From assembly GCA_037783545.1 (NCBI GenBank), contig JBBELK010000028.1:1-64000 (forward strand): DNA of 64,000 bases, read 5' to 3'. The translations under genes were made by a program, and so were the position numbers. Shown in pieces: positions 13,301 to 27,300 of this stretch. This stretch comes from Henricia sp. BOLD:AAB3569. Lineage: Eukaryota > Echinodermata > Asteroidea > Spinulosida > Echinasteridae. Below the pieces are notes generated by a model. It was not told the origin of the DNA. It did no database searches and saw only the letters and a program-made list of their open reading frames with translations. Numbering within the stretch: the first letter of the stretch is position 1; each line of letters opens with the position of its first letter.

Positions 13301-16300
13301 CTGTTGGGACACCCCTGCGCTGCGCTGGTGTACATTTGTACGGCCGTTGACTCACCCCAGATTGTGACGGAATTAGGTCAAAGTGTGTCCCAAATGCCGG
13401 CAAATTTGGGAAATCAAGGAATTTTCCAACCAACTTCAAATTTTGCATGCTCCAAAACTGTATATATTCCGCACTTGTCATGCAAAATTGACAGATTTTC
13501 GCTGGGAAATGACGGAGAAATTTCAGAGTTTAGGGAAAACGGAGCTCGGCTACGTGGTTATTCCCCTACCCGTGGCTGTTGGGACACCCTGCGCTGCGCT
13601 GGTGTACATTTGTACGGGTGTACATTTGTACGGCCGTTGACTCACCCCAGATTGTGACGGGAATTAGGTCAAAGTGTGTTCCCAAATGCCGGCAAATTTG
13701 GAAATCAAGGAATTTTCCAACCAACTTCAAATTTTGCATGCTCCAAACTGTATATATTCCGCACTTGTCATGCAAAATTGACAGATTTTCGATGGGAAAT
13801 GACGGAGACATTTCAGAGTTTAGGGAAAACGGAGCTCGGCTACGGGTTATTCCCCTAACCGTGGCTGTTGGGACACCCTGCGCTGCGCTGGTGTACATTT
13901 GTACGGCCGTTTGACTCACCCCAGATTGTGACGGGAATTAGGTCAAAGTGTGTCCCAAATGCCGGCAAATTTGGAAATCAAGGAATTTTCCAACCAACTT
14001 CAAATTTTGCATGCTCCACAATCTGTATATATTCCGCACTTGTCATGCAAAATTGACAGATTTTCGCTGGGAAATGACGGAGAAATTTCAGAGTTTAGGG
14101 AAAACGGAGCTCGGCTACGTGGTTATTTCCCTAACCGTGGCTGTTGGGACACCCTGCGCTGCGCTGGTGTACATTTGTACGGCCGTTGACTCACCCCAGA
14201 TTGTGACGGGAATTAGGTCAAAGTGTGTCCCAAATGCCGGCAAATTTGGAAATCAAGGAATTTTCCAACCAACTTCAAATTTTGCATGCTCCAAACTGTA
14301 TATATTCCGCACTTGTCATGCAAAATTGACAGATTTTCGCTGGGAAATGACGAGAAATTTCAGAGTTTAGGGAAAACGGAGCTCGGCTACGTGGTTATTC
14401 CCCTAATCGTGGCTGTTGGGACACCCTGCGCTGCGCTGGTGTACATTTGTACGGCCGTTGACTCACCCCAGATTGTGACGGGAATTAGGTCAAAGTGTGT
14501 CCCAAATGCCGGCAAATTTGGAAATCAAGGAATTTTTCCAACCAACTTCAAATTTTGCATGCTCCAAACTGTATATATTCCGCACTTGTCATGCAAAATT
14601 GACAGATTTTCGCTGGGAAAATGACGGAGAAATTTCAGAGTTTTAGGGAAAACGGAGCTCGGCTACATGGTTATTCCCCGAACCGTGGCTGTTGGGACAC
14701 CCTGCGCTGCGCTGGTGTACATTTGTACGGCCGTTGACTCACCCCAGATTGTGACGGGAATTAGGTCAAAGTGTGTCCCAAATGCCGGCAAATTTGGAAA
14801 TCAAGGAATTTTCCAACCAACTTCAAATTGTGCATGCTCCAAACTGTATATATTCCGCACTTGTCATGCAAAATTGACAGATTTTCGCTGGGAAATGACG
14901 GAGAAATTTCAGAGTTTAGGGGAAAACAGAGCTCGGCTACGTGGTTATTCCACCTAATCGTGGCTGTTGGGACACCCTGCGCTGCGCTGGTGTACATTTG
15001 TACGGCCGTTGACTCACCCCAGATTGTGACGGGAATTAGGTCAAAGTGTGTCCCAAATGCCGGCAAATTTAGAAATCAAGGAATTTTTCAACCAACTTCA
15101 TAATTTTGCATGCTCCAAACTGTATATATCCGCACTTGTCATGCAAAATTGACAGATTTTCGATGGGAAAATGACGGAGACATTTCAGAGTTTAGGGAAA
15201 ACGGAGCTCGGCTACGTGGTTATTCCCCTAACCGTGGCTGTTGGGACACCCCTGCGCTGCGCTGGTGTACATTTGTACGGCCGTTGACTCACCCCAGATT
15301 GTGACGGGAATTAGGTCAAAGTGTGTCCCAAATGCCGGCAAATTTGGAAATCAAGGAATTTTCCAACCAACTTCAAATTTTGCATGCTCCACAAACTGTA
15401 TATATTCCGCACTTGTCATGCAAAATTGACAGATTTTCGCTGGGAAATGACGGAGAAATTTCAGAGTTTAGGGAAAACGGAGCTCGGCTACGTGGTTATT
15501 TCCCTAACCGTGGCTGTTGGGGACACCCTGCGCTGCGCTGGTGTACATTTGTACGGCCGTTGACTCACCCCAGATTGTGACGGGAATTAGGTCAAAGTGT
15601 CCCAAATGCCGGCAAATTTGGAAATCAAGGAATTTTCCAACCAACTTCAAATTTTGCATGCTCCAAACTGTATATATTCCGCACTTGTCATGCAAAATTG
15701 ACAGATTTTCGCTGGGAAATGACGGAGAAATTTCAGAGTTTAGGGAAAACGGAGCTCGGCTACGTGGTTATTCCCCTACCCGTGGCTGTTGGGACACCCT
15801 GCGCTGCGCTGGTGTACATTTGTACGGCCGTTGACTCACCCCAGATTGTGACGGGAATTAGGTCAAAGTGTGTCCCAAATGCCGGCAAATTTGGAAATCA
15901 AGGAATTTTCCAACCAAACTTCAAATTTTGCATGCTCCAAACTGTATATATTCCGCACTTGTCATGCAAAATTGACAGATTTTCGCTGGGAAATGACGAG
16001 AGAAATTTCAGAGTTTAGGGAAAACGGAGCTCGGCTACGTGGTTATTCCCTAACCGTGGCTGTTGGGACACCCTGCGCTGCGCTGGTGTACATTTGTACG
16101 GCCGTTGACTCACCCCAGATTGTGACGGAATTAGGTCAAAGTGTGTCCCAAATGCCGGCAAAATTTGGAATTTCAAGGAATTTCCAACCAACTTCAAATT
16201 TTGCATGCTCCAAACTGTATATATTCCGCACTTGTCATGCAAAATTGACAGATTTTCGCTGGGAAATGACGGAGAAATTTCAGAGTTTAGGGAAAACGGA

Positions 16301-17160
16301 GCTCGGCTACGTGGTTATTCCCCTAACCGTGGCTGTTGGGACACCCTGCGCTGCGCTGGTGTACATTTGTACGGCCGTTGACTCACCCCAGATTTGTGAC
16401 GGGAATTAGGTCAAAGTGTGTCCCAAATGCCGGCAAATTTGGAAATCAAGGAATTTTCCAACCAACTTCAAATTTTGCATGCTCCAAACTGTATATATTC
16501 CGCACTTGTCATGCAAAATTGACAGATTTTCGCTGGGAAATGACGGAGAAATTTCAGAGTTTAGGGAAAACGGAGCATCGGCTACGTGGTTATTCCCCTA
16601 ACCGTGGCTGTTGGGACACCCTGCGCTGCGCTGGTGTACATTTGTACGGCCGTTGACTCACCCCAGATTGTGACGGGAATTAGGTCAAAGTGTGTCCCAA
16701 CATGCCGGCAAATTTGGAAATCAAGGAATTTCCAACCAACTTCAAATTTTGCATGCTCCAAAACTGTATATATTCCGCACTTGTCATGCAAAATTGACAG
16801 ATTTTCGCTGGGAAATGACGGAGAAATTTCAGAGTTTAGGGAAAACGGAGCTCGGCTACGTGGTTATTCCCCTAACCGTGGCTGTTGGGACACCCTGCGC
16901 TGCTGCGCTGGTGTACATTTGTACGGCCGTTTGACTCACCCCAGATTGTGACGGGAATTAGGTCAAAGTGTGTCCCAAATGCCGGGCAAATTTGGAAATC
17001 AAGGAATTTTCCAACCAACTTCAAATTTTGCATGCTCCAAACTGTATATATTCCGCACTTGTCATGCAAAATTGACAGATTTTCGCTGGGAAATGACGGA
17101 GAAATTTCAGAGTTTAGGGAAAACGGAGCTCGGCTACGTGGTTTATTCCCCTAACCGTGG
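10400..17160 (+). repeat. Indel-dense zone of the left array
   Basis: The monomer is the same, but almost every unit contains one or more 1-bp gains or losses, often in homopolymers. Examples are extra A near 10519 and 12708, extra bases near 12735 and 12864, extra C near 13077 and 13313, extra A near 13456, extra T near 13909, a lost T near 15128, extra A near 16577, a 3-bp CTG gain near 16904 and an extra T near 17142. A 20-bp duplication sits at 13614-13640. Some indels recur in several units, such as CTCCACAAACTG at 10981, 11801, 12896, 13171 and 15388, and ATGACGAGAAAT at 12133 and 14348. Those are therefore genuine inherited variants. Others look like consensus error. Confidence 0.8.
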
Positions 17161-17164
17161 CTGT

Positions 17165-20100
17165 TGGGACACCCTGCGCTGCGCTGGTGTACATTTGTAC
17201 GGCCGTTGACTCACCCCAGATTGTGACGGGAATTAGGTCAAAGTGTGTCCCAAATGCCGGCAAATTTGGAAATCAAGGAATTTTCCAACCAACTTCAAAT
17301 TTTGCATGCTCCAAACTGTATATATTCCGCACTTGTCATGCAAAATTGACAGATTTTCGCTGGGAAATGACGGAGAAATTTCAGAGTTTAGGGAAAACGG
17401 AGCTCGGCTACGTGGTTATTCCCCTAACCGTGGCTGTTGGGACACCCTGCGCTGCGCTGGTGTACATTTGTACGGCCGTTGACTCACCCCAGATTGTGAC
17501 GGGAATTAGGTCAAAGTGTGCCCCAAATGCCGGCAAATTTGGAAATCAAGGAATTTTCCAACCAACTTCAAATTTTGCATGCTCCAAACTGTATATATTC
17601 CGCACTTGTCATGCAAAATTGACAGATTTTCGCTGGGAAATGACGGAGAAATTTCAGAGTTTAGGGAAAACGGAGCTCGGCTACGTGGTTATTCCCCTAA
17701 CCGTGGCTGTTGGGACACCCTGCGCTGCGCTGGTGTACATTTGTACGGCCATTGACTCACCCCAGATTGTGACGGGAATTAGGTCAAAGTGTGTCCCAAA
17801 TGCCGGCAAATTTGGAAATCAAGGAATTTTCCAACCAACTTCAAATTTTGCATGCTCCAAACTGTATATATTCCGCACTTGTCATGCAAAATTGACAGAT
17901 TTTCGCTGGGAAATGACGGAGAAATTTCAGAGTTTAGGGAAAACGGAGCTCGGCTACGTGGTTATTCCCCTAACCGTGGCTGTTGGGACACCCTGCGCTG
18001 CGCTGGTGTACATTTGTACGGCCGTTGACTCACCCCAGATTGTGACGGGAATTAGGTCAAAGTGTGTCCCAAATGCCGGCAAATTTGGAAATCAAGGAAT
18101 TTTCCAACCAACTTCAAATTTTGCATGCTCCAAACTGTATATATTCCGCACTTGTCATGCAAAATTGACAGATTTTCGCTGGGAAATGACGGAGAAATTT
18201 CAGAGTTTAGGGAAAACGGAGCTCGGCTACGTGGTTATTCCCCTAACCGTGGCTGTTGGGACACCCTGCGCTGCGCTGGTGTACATTTGTACGGCCGTTG
18301 ACTCACCCCAGATTGTGACGGGAAATAGGTCAAAGTGTGTCCCAAATGCCGGCAAATTTGGAAATCAAGGAATTTTCCAACCAACTTCAAATTTTGCATG
18401 CTCCAAACTGTATATATTCCGCACTTGTCATGCAAAAATGACAGATTTTCGCTGGGAAATGACGGAGAAATTTCAGAGTTTAGGGAAAACGGAGCTCGGC
18501 TACGTGGTTATTCCCCTAACCGTGGCTGTTGGGACACCCTGCGCTGCGCTGGTGTACATTTGTACGGCCGTTGACTCACCCCAGATTGTGACGGGAATTA
18601 GGTCAAAGTGTGTCCCAAATGCCGGCAAATTTGGAATTCAAGGAATTTTCCAACCAACTTCAAATTTTGCATGCTCCAAACTGTATATATTCCGCACTTG
18701 TCATGCAAAATTGACATATTTTCGCTGGGAAATGACGGAGAAATTTCAGAGTTTAGGGAAAACGGAGCTCGGCTACGTGGTTATTCCCCTAACCGTGGCT
18801 GTTGGGACACCCTGCGCTGCGCTGGTGTACATTTGTACGGCCGTTGACTCACCCCAGATTGTGACGGGAATTAGGTCAAAGTGTGTCCCAAATGCCGGCA
18901 AATTTGGAAATCAAGGAATTTTCCAACCAACTTCAAATTTTGCATGCTCCAAACTGTATATATTCCGCACTTGTCATGCAAAATTGACAGATTTTCGCTG
19001 GGAAATGACGGAGAAATTTCAGAGTTTAGGGAAAACGGAGCTCGGCTACGTGGTTATTCCCCTAACCGTGGCTGTTGGGACACCCTGCGCTGCGCTGGTG
19101 TACATTTGTACGGCCGTTGACTCACCCCAGATTGTGACGGGAATTAGGTCAAAGTGTGTCCCAAATGCCGGCAAATTTGGAAATCAAGGAATTTTCCAAC
19201 CAACTTCAAATTTTGCATGCTCCAAACTGTATATATTCCGCACTTGTCATGCAAAATTGACAGATTTTCGCTGGGAAATGACGGAGAAATTTCAGAGTTT
19301 AGGGAAAACGGAGCTCGGCTACGTGGTTATTCCCCTAACCGTGGCTGTTGGGACACCCTGCGCTGCGCTGGTGTACATTTGTACGGCCGTTGACTCACCC
19401 CAGATTGTGACGGGAATTAGGTCAAAGTGTGTCCCAAATGCCGGCAAATTTGGAAATCAAGGAATTTTCCAACCAACTTCAAATTTTGCATGCTCCAAAC
19501 TGTATATATTCCGCACTTGTCATGCAAAATTGACAGATTTTCGCTGGGAAATGACGGAGAAATTTCAGAGTTTAGGGAAAACGGAGCTCGGCTACGTGGT
19601 TATTCCCATAACCGTGGCTGTTGGGACACCCTGCGCTGCGCTGGTGTACATTTGTACGGCCGTTGACTCACCCCAGATTGTGACGGGAATTAGGTCAAAG
19701 TGTGTCCCAAATGCCGGCAAATTTGGAAATCAAGGAATTTTCCAACCAACTTCAAATTTTGCATGCTCCAAACTGTATATATTCCGCACTTGTCATGCAA
19801 AATTGACAGATTTTCGCTGGGAAATGACGGAGAAATTTCAGAGTTTAGGGAAAACGGAGCTCGGCTACGTGGTTATTCCCCTAACCGTGGCTGTTGGGAC
19901 ACCCTGCGCTGCGCTGGTGTACATTTGTACGGCCGTTGACTCACCCCAGATTGTGACGGGAATTAGGTCAAAGTGTGCCCCAAATGCCGGCAAATTTGGA
20001 AATCAAGGAATTTTCCAACCAACTTCAAATTTTGCATGCTCCAAACTGTATATATTCCGCACTTGTCATGCAAAATTGACAGATTTTGGCTGGGAAATGA

Positions 20101-20580
20101 CGGAGAAATTTCAGAGTTTAGGGAAAACGGAGCTCGGCTACGTGGTTATTCCCCTAACCGTGGCTGTTGGGACACCCTGCGCTGCGCTGGTGTACATTTG
20201 TACGGCCGTTGACTCACCCCAGATTGTGACGGGAATTAGGTCAAAGTGTGTCCCAAATGCCGGCAAATTTGGAAATCAAGGAATTTTCCAACCAACTTCA
20301 AATTTTGCATGCTCCAAACTGTATATATTCCGCACTTGTCATGCAAAATTGACAGATTTTCGCTGGGAAATGACGGAGAAATTTCAGAGTTTAGGGAAAA
20401 CGGAGCTCGGCTACGTGGTTATTCCCCTAACCGTGGCTGTTGGGACACCCTGCGCTGCGCTGGTGTACATTTGTACGGCCGTTGACTCATCCCAGATTGT
20501 GATGGGAATTAGGTCAAAGTGTGTCCCAAATGCCGGCAAATTTGGAAATCAAGGAATTTTCCAACCAACTTCAAATTTTG
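17165..20580 (+). repeat. Homogeneous block of the left array
   Basis: Twelve consecutive exact-length 273-bp monomers show only scattered substitutions, such as GGAAATAGG near 18323, ATTCAAGG near 18638, TTCCCATAACC near 19611 and TTTTGGCTGG near 20086. There are no indels, so one forward frame stays open for more than a thousand codons. The contrast with the indel-dense zone immediately upstream is abrupt. Confidence 0.85.
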
Positions 20581-20584
20581 CATG

Positions 20585-21610
20585 CTCCAAACTGTATATA
20601 TTCCGCACTTGTCACTGCAAAATTGACCGATTTTCGCTGGGAAATGGCAGAGAAATTTAAGGATGTAGGGAAAACGGAGCTCGGCTACGTGGCTACTCCC
20701 CTAACCGTGGCTGTTGGGACACCCTGCGCCGCGCTGGTGTACCTTTGGACGGCCGTTGACTCACCCCAGATTGTGACGGGAATTTAACAAAAGTGTGTCC
20801 CAAATGCCGGCAAATTTGGAAATCAAGGAATTTTCCAACGAACTTCAAATTTTGCATGCTCCAAACTGTATAAATTCCGCACTTGTCACTGCAAAATTGA
20901 CCGATTTTCGCTGGGAAATGGCAGAGAAATTTAAGGATGTAGGGAAAACGGAGCTCGGCTACGTGGCTACTCCCCTAACCGTGGCTGTTGGGACACCCTG
21001 AGCCGCGCTGGTGTACCTTTGGACGGCCGTTGACTCACCCCAGATTGTGACGTGAATTTAGCAAAAGTGTGTCCCAAATGCCGGCAAATTTGGAAATCAA
21101 GGCATTTTCCAACGAACTTCAAATTTTGCATGCTCCAAACTGTATAAATTCCGCACTTGTCACTGCAAAATTGACCGATTTACGCTGAGAAATGGCAGAG
21201 AAATGTAAGGATGTAGGGAAAACGGAGCTCGGCTACCTAGCTACTCCCCTAACCGTGGCTGTTGGGACACCCTGCGCCGCGCTGGTGTACCTTTGGACGG
21301 CCGTTGACTCACCCCAGATTGTGACGGGAATTTAGCAAAAGTGTGTCCCAAATGCCGGCAAATTTGGAAATCAAGGAATTTTTCAACGAACTACAAATTT
21401 TGCATGCTCCAAACTGTATATATTCCGCACTTGTCACTGCAAAATTGACCGACATTCGCTGGGAAATGGCAGAGAAATTTAAGGATGTAGGGAAAACGGA
21501 GCTCGGCTACGTGGCTACTCCCCTAACCGTGGCTGTTGGGACACCCTGCGCCGCGCTGGTGTACCTTTGGACGGCCGTTGACTCACCCCAGATTGTGACG
21601 GGAATTAGGT
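20585..21610 (+). repeat. Divergent 274-bp satellite subfamily (four monomers)
   Basis: Four monomers with units near 20521, 20795, 21069 and 21343 share fixed differences from the rest of the array. These are CACTGCAAAATTGACCG, AATGGCAGAGAAAT, TTAAGGATGTAGGG, GGCTACTCCCC, CTGCGCCGCG, GTACCTTTGGACGG and GGGAATTTARCAAAAG. Their period is 274 bp because of the extra base in CACTGC. They also differ from each other more than neighbouring units do, for example TGAGCCGCG at 20999 and TTACGCTGAG at 21180. They look like an older or differently sourced sublineage. A single unit at 5460 carries the related CATTGCAAAATTG insertion. Confidence 0.85.
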
Positions 21611-24342
21611 CAAAGTGTGTCCCAAATGCCGGCAAATTTGGAAATCAAGGAATTTTCCAACCAACTTCAAATTTTGCATGCTCCAAACTGTATATATTCC
21701 GCACTTGTCATGCAAAATTGACAGATTTTCGCTGGGAAATGACGGAGAAATTTCAGAGTTTAGGGAAAACGGAGCTCGGCTACGTGGTTATTACCCTAAC
21801 CGTGGCTGTTGGGACACCCTGCGCTGCGCTGGTGTACATTTGTACGGCCGTTGACTCACCCCAGATTGTGACGGGAATTAGGTCAAAGTGTGTCCCAAAT
21901 GCCGGCAAATTTGGAAATCAAGGAATTTTCCAACCAACTTCAAATTTTGCATGCTCCAAACTGTATATATTCCGCACTTGTCATGCAAAATTGACAGATT
22001 TTCGCTGGGAAATGACGGAGAAATTTCATAGTTTAGGGAAAACGGAGCTCGGCTACGTGGTTATTCCCCTAACCGTGGCTGTTGGGACACCCTGCGCTGC
22101 GCTGGTGTACATTTGTACGGCCGTTGACTCACCCCATATTGTGACGGGAATTAGGTCAAAGTGTGTCCCAAATGCCGGCAAATTTGGAAATCAAGGAATT
22201 TTCCAACCAACTTCAAATTTTGCATGCTCCAAACTGTATATATTCCGCACTTGTCATGCAAAATTGACAGATTTTCGCTGGGAAATGACGGAGAAATTTC
22301 AGAGTTTAGGGAAAACGGAGCTCGGCTACGTGGTTATTCCCCTATCCGTGGCTGTTGGGACACCCTGCGCTGCGCGGGTGTACATTTGTACGGCCGTTGA
22401 CTCATCCCAGATTGTGACGGGAATTAGGTCAAAGTGTGTCCCAAATGCCGGCAAATTTGGAAATCAAGGAATTTTCCACCAACTTCAAATTTTGCATGCT
22501 CCAAACTGTATATATTCCGCACTTGTCATGCAAAATTGACAGATTTTCGCTGGGAAATGACGGAGAAATTTCAGAGTTTAGGGAAAACGGAGCTCGGCTA
22601 CGTGGTTATTCCCCTATCCGTGGCTGTTGGGACACCCTGCGCTGCGCGGGTGTACATTTGTACGGCCGTTGACTCATCCCAGATTGTGACGGGAATTAGG
22701 TCAAAGTGTGTCCCAAATGCCGGCAAATTTGGAAATCAAGGAATTTTCCAACCAACTTCAAATTTTGCATGCTCCAAACTGTATATATTCCGCACTTGTC
22801 ATGCAAAATTGACAGATTTTCGCTGGGAAATGACGGAGAAATTTCAGAGTTTAGGGAAAACGGAGCTCGGCTACGTCGTTATTCCCCTAACCGTGGCTGT
22901 TGGGACACCCTGCGCTGCGCTGGTGTACATTTGTACGGCCGTTGACTCACCCCAGATTGTGACGGGAATTAGGTCAAAGTGTGTCCCAAATGCCGGCAAA
23001 TTTGGAAATCAAGGAATTTTCCAACCAACTTCAAATTTTGCATGCTCCAAACTGTATATATTCCGCACTTGTCATGCAAAATTGACAGATTTTCGCTGGG
23101 AAATGACGGAGAAATTTCAGAGTTTAGGGAAAACGGAGCTCGGCTACGTGGTTATTCCCCTAACCGTGGCTGTTGGGACACCCTGCGCTGCGCTGGTGTA
23201 CATTTGTACGGCCGTTGACTCACCCCAGATTGTGACGGGAATTAGGTCAAAGTGTGTCCCAAATGCCGGCAAATTTGGAAATCAAGGAATTTTTCAACCA
23301 ATTCAAATTTTGCATGCTCCAAACTGTATATATTCCGCACTTGTCATGCAAAATTGACAGATTTTCGCTGGGAAATGACGGAGAAATTTCAGAGTTTAGG
23401 GAAAACGGAGCTCGGCTACGTGGTTATTCCCCTAACCGTGGCTGTTGGGACACCCTGCGCTGCGCTGGTGTACATTTGTACGGCCGTTGACTCACCCCAG
23501 ATTGTGACGGGAATTAGGTCAAAGTGTGTCCCAAATGCCGGCAAATTTGGAAATCAAGGAATTTTCCAACCAACTTCAAATTTTGCATGCTCCAAACTGT
23601 ATATATTCCGCACTTGTCATGCAAAATTGACAGATTTTCGCTGGGAAATGACGGAGAAATTTCAGAGTTTAGGGAAAACGGAGCTCGGCTACGTGGTTAT
23701 TCCCCTAACCGTGGCTGTTGGGACACCCTGCGCTGCGCTGGTGTACATTTGTACGGCCGTTGACTCACCCCAGATTGTGACGGGAATTAGGTCAAAGTGT
23801 GTCCCAAATGCCGGCAAATTTGGAAATCAAGGAATTTTCCAACCAACTTCAAATTTTGCATGCTCCAAACTGTATATATTCCGCACTTGTCATGCAAAAT
23901 TGACAGATTTTCGCTGGGAAATGACGGAGAAATTTCAGAGTTTAGGGAAAACGGAGCTCGGCTACGTGGTTATTCCCCTAACCGTGGCTGTTGGGACACC
24001 CTGCGCTGCGCTGGTGTACATTTGTACGGCCGTTGACTCACCCCAGATTGTGACGGGAATTAGGTCAAAGTGTGTCCCAAATGCCGGCAAATTTGGAAAT
24101 CAAGGAATTTTCCAACCAACTTCAAATTTTGCATGCTCCAAACTGTATATATTCCGCACTTGTCATGCAAAATTGACAGATTTTCGCTGGGAAATGACGG
24201 AGAAATTTCAGAGTTTAGGGAAAACGGAGCTCGGCTACGTGGTTATTCCCCTAACCGTGGCTGTTGGGACACCCTGCGCTGCGCTGGTGTACATTTGTAC
24301 GGCCGTTGACTCACCCCAGATTGTGACGGGAATTAGGTCAAA

Positions 24343-27300
24343 GTGTGTCCCAAATGCCGGCAAATTTGGAAATCAAGGAATTTTCCAACCAACTTCAAAT
24401 TTTGCATGCTCCAAACTGTATATATTCCGCACTTGTCATGCAAAATTGACAGATTTTCGCTGGGAAATGACGACGAAATTTCAGAGTTTAGGGAAAACGG
24501 AGCTCGGCTACGTGGTTATTCCCCTAACCGTGGCTGTTGGGACACCCTGCGCTGCGCTGGTGTACATTTGTACGGCCGTTGACTCACCCCAGATTGTGAC
24601 GGGAATTAGGTCAAAGTGTGTCCCAAATGCCGGCAAATTTGGAAATCAAGGAATTTTCCAACCAACTTCAAATTTTGCATGCTCCAAACTGTATATATTC
24701 CGCACTTGTCATGCAAAATTGACAGATTTTCGCTGGGAAATGACGGAGAAATTTCAGAGTTTAGGGAAAACGGAGCTCGGCTACGTGGTTATTCCCCTAA
24801 CCGTGGCTGTTGGGACACCCTGCGCTGCGCTGGTGTACATTTGTACGGCCGTTGACTCACCCCAGATTGTGATGGGAATTAGGTCAAAGTGTGTCCCAAA
24901 TGCCGGCAAATTTGGAAATCAAGGAATTTTCCAACCAACTTCAAATTTTGCATGCTCCAAACTGTATATATTCCGCACTTGTCATGCAAAATTGACAGAT
25001 TTTCGCTGGGAAATGACGGAGAAATTTCAGAGTTTAGGGAAAACGGAGCTCGGCTACGTGGTTATTCCCCTAACCGTGGCTGTTGGGACACCCTGCGCTG
25101 CGCTGGTGTACATTTGTACGGCCGTTGACTCACCCCAGATTGTGACGGGAATTAGGTCAAAGTGTGTCCCAAATGGCGGCAAATTTGGAAATCAAGGAAT
25201 TTTCCAACCAACTTCAAATTTTGCATGCTCCAAACTGTATATATTCCGCACTTGTCATGCAAAATTGACAGATTTTCGCTGGGAAATGACGGAGAAATTT
25301 CAGAGTTTAGGGAAAACGGAGCTCGGCTACGTGGTTATTCCCCTAACCGTGGCTGTTGGGACACCCTGCGCTGCGCTGGTGTACATTTGTATGGCCGTTG
25401 ACTCACCCCAGATTGTGACGGGAATTAGGTCAAAGTGTGTCCCAAATGCCGGCAAATTTGGAAATCAAGGAATTTTCCAACCAACTTCAAATTTTGCATG
25501 CTCCAAACTGTATATATTCCGCACTTGTCATGCAAAATTGACAGATTTTCGCTGGGAAATGACGGAGAAATTTCAGAGTTTAGGGAAAACGGAGCTCGGC
25601 TACGTGGTTATTCCCCTAACCGTGGCTGTTGGGACACCCTGCGCTGCGCTGGTGTACATTTGTACGGCCGTTGACTCACCCCAGATTGTGACGGGAATTA
25701 GGTCAAAGTGTGTCCCAAATGGCGGCAAATTTGGAAATCAAGGAATTTTCCAACCAACTTCAAATTTTGCATGCTCCAAACTGTATATATTCCGCACTTG
25801 TCATGCAAAATTGACAGATTTTCGCTGGGAAATGACGGAGAAATTTCAGAGTTTAGGGAAAACGGAGCTCGGCTACGTGGTTATTCCCCTAACCGTGGCT
25901 GTTGGGACACCCTGCGCTGCGCTGGTGTACATTTGTATGGCCGTTGACTCACCCCAGATTGTGACGGGAATTAGGTCAAAGTGTGTCCCAAATGCCGGCA
26001 AATTTGGAAATCAAGGAATTTTCCAACCAACTTCAAATTTTGCATGCTCCAAACTGTATATATTCCGCACTTGTCATGCAAAATTGACAGATTTTCGCTG
26101 GGAAATGACGGAGAAATTTCAGAGTTTAGGGAAAACGGAGCTCGGCTACGTGGTTATTCCCCTAACCGTGGCTGTTGGGACACCCTGCGCTGCGCTGGTG
26201 TACATTTGTACGGCCGTTGACTCACCCCATATTGTGACGGGAATTAGGTCAAAGTGTGTCCCAAATGCCGGCAAATTTGGAAATCAAGGAATTTTCCAAC
26301 CAACTTCAAATTTTCCATGCTCCAAACTGTATATATTCCGCACTTGTCATGCAAAATTGACAGATTTTCGCTGGGAAATGACGGAGAAATTTCAGAGTTT
26401 AGGGAAAACGGAGCTCGGCTACGTGGTTATTCCCCTAACCGTGGCTGTTGGGACACCCTGCGCTGCGCTGGTGTACATTTGTACGGCCGTTGACTCACCC
26501 CAGATTGTGACGGGAATTAGGTCAAAGTGTGTCCCAAATGCCGGCAAATTTGGAAATCAAGGAATTTTCCAACCAACTTCAAATTTTGCATGCTCCAAAC
26601 TGTATATATTCCGCACTTGTCATGCAAAATTGACAGATTTTCGCTGGGAAATGACGGAGAAATTTCAGAGTTTAGGGAAAACGGAGCTCGGCTACGTGGT
26701 TATTCCCCTAACCGTGGCTGTTGGGACACCCTGCGCTGCGCTGGTGTACATTTGTACGGCCGTTGACTCACCCCAGATTGTGACGGGAATTAGGTCAAAG
26801 TGTGTCCCAAATGCCGGCAAATTTGGAAATCAAGGAATTTTCCAACCAACTTCAAATTTTGCATGCTCCAAACTGTATATATTCCGCACTTGTCATGCAA
26901 AATTGACAGATTTTCGCTGGGAAATGACGACGAAATTTCAGAGTTTAGGGAAAACGGAGCTCGGCTACGTGGTTATTCCCCTAACCGTGGCTGTTGGGAC
27001 ACCCTGCGCTGCGCTGGTGTACATTTGTACGGCCGTTGACTCACCCCAGATTGTGACGGGAATTAGGTCAAAGTGTGTCCCAAATGCCGGCAAATTTGGA
27101 AATCAAGGAATTTTCCAACCAACTTCAAATTTTGCATGCTCCAAACTGTATATATTCCGCACTTGTCATGCAAAATTGACAGATTTTCGCTGGGAAATGA
27201 CGGAGAAATTTCAGAGTTTAGGGAAAACGGAGCTCGGCTACGTGGTTATTCCCCTAACCGTGGCTGTTGGGACACCCTGCGCTGCGCTGGTGTACATTTG

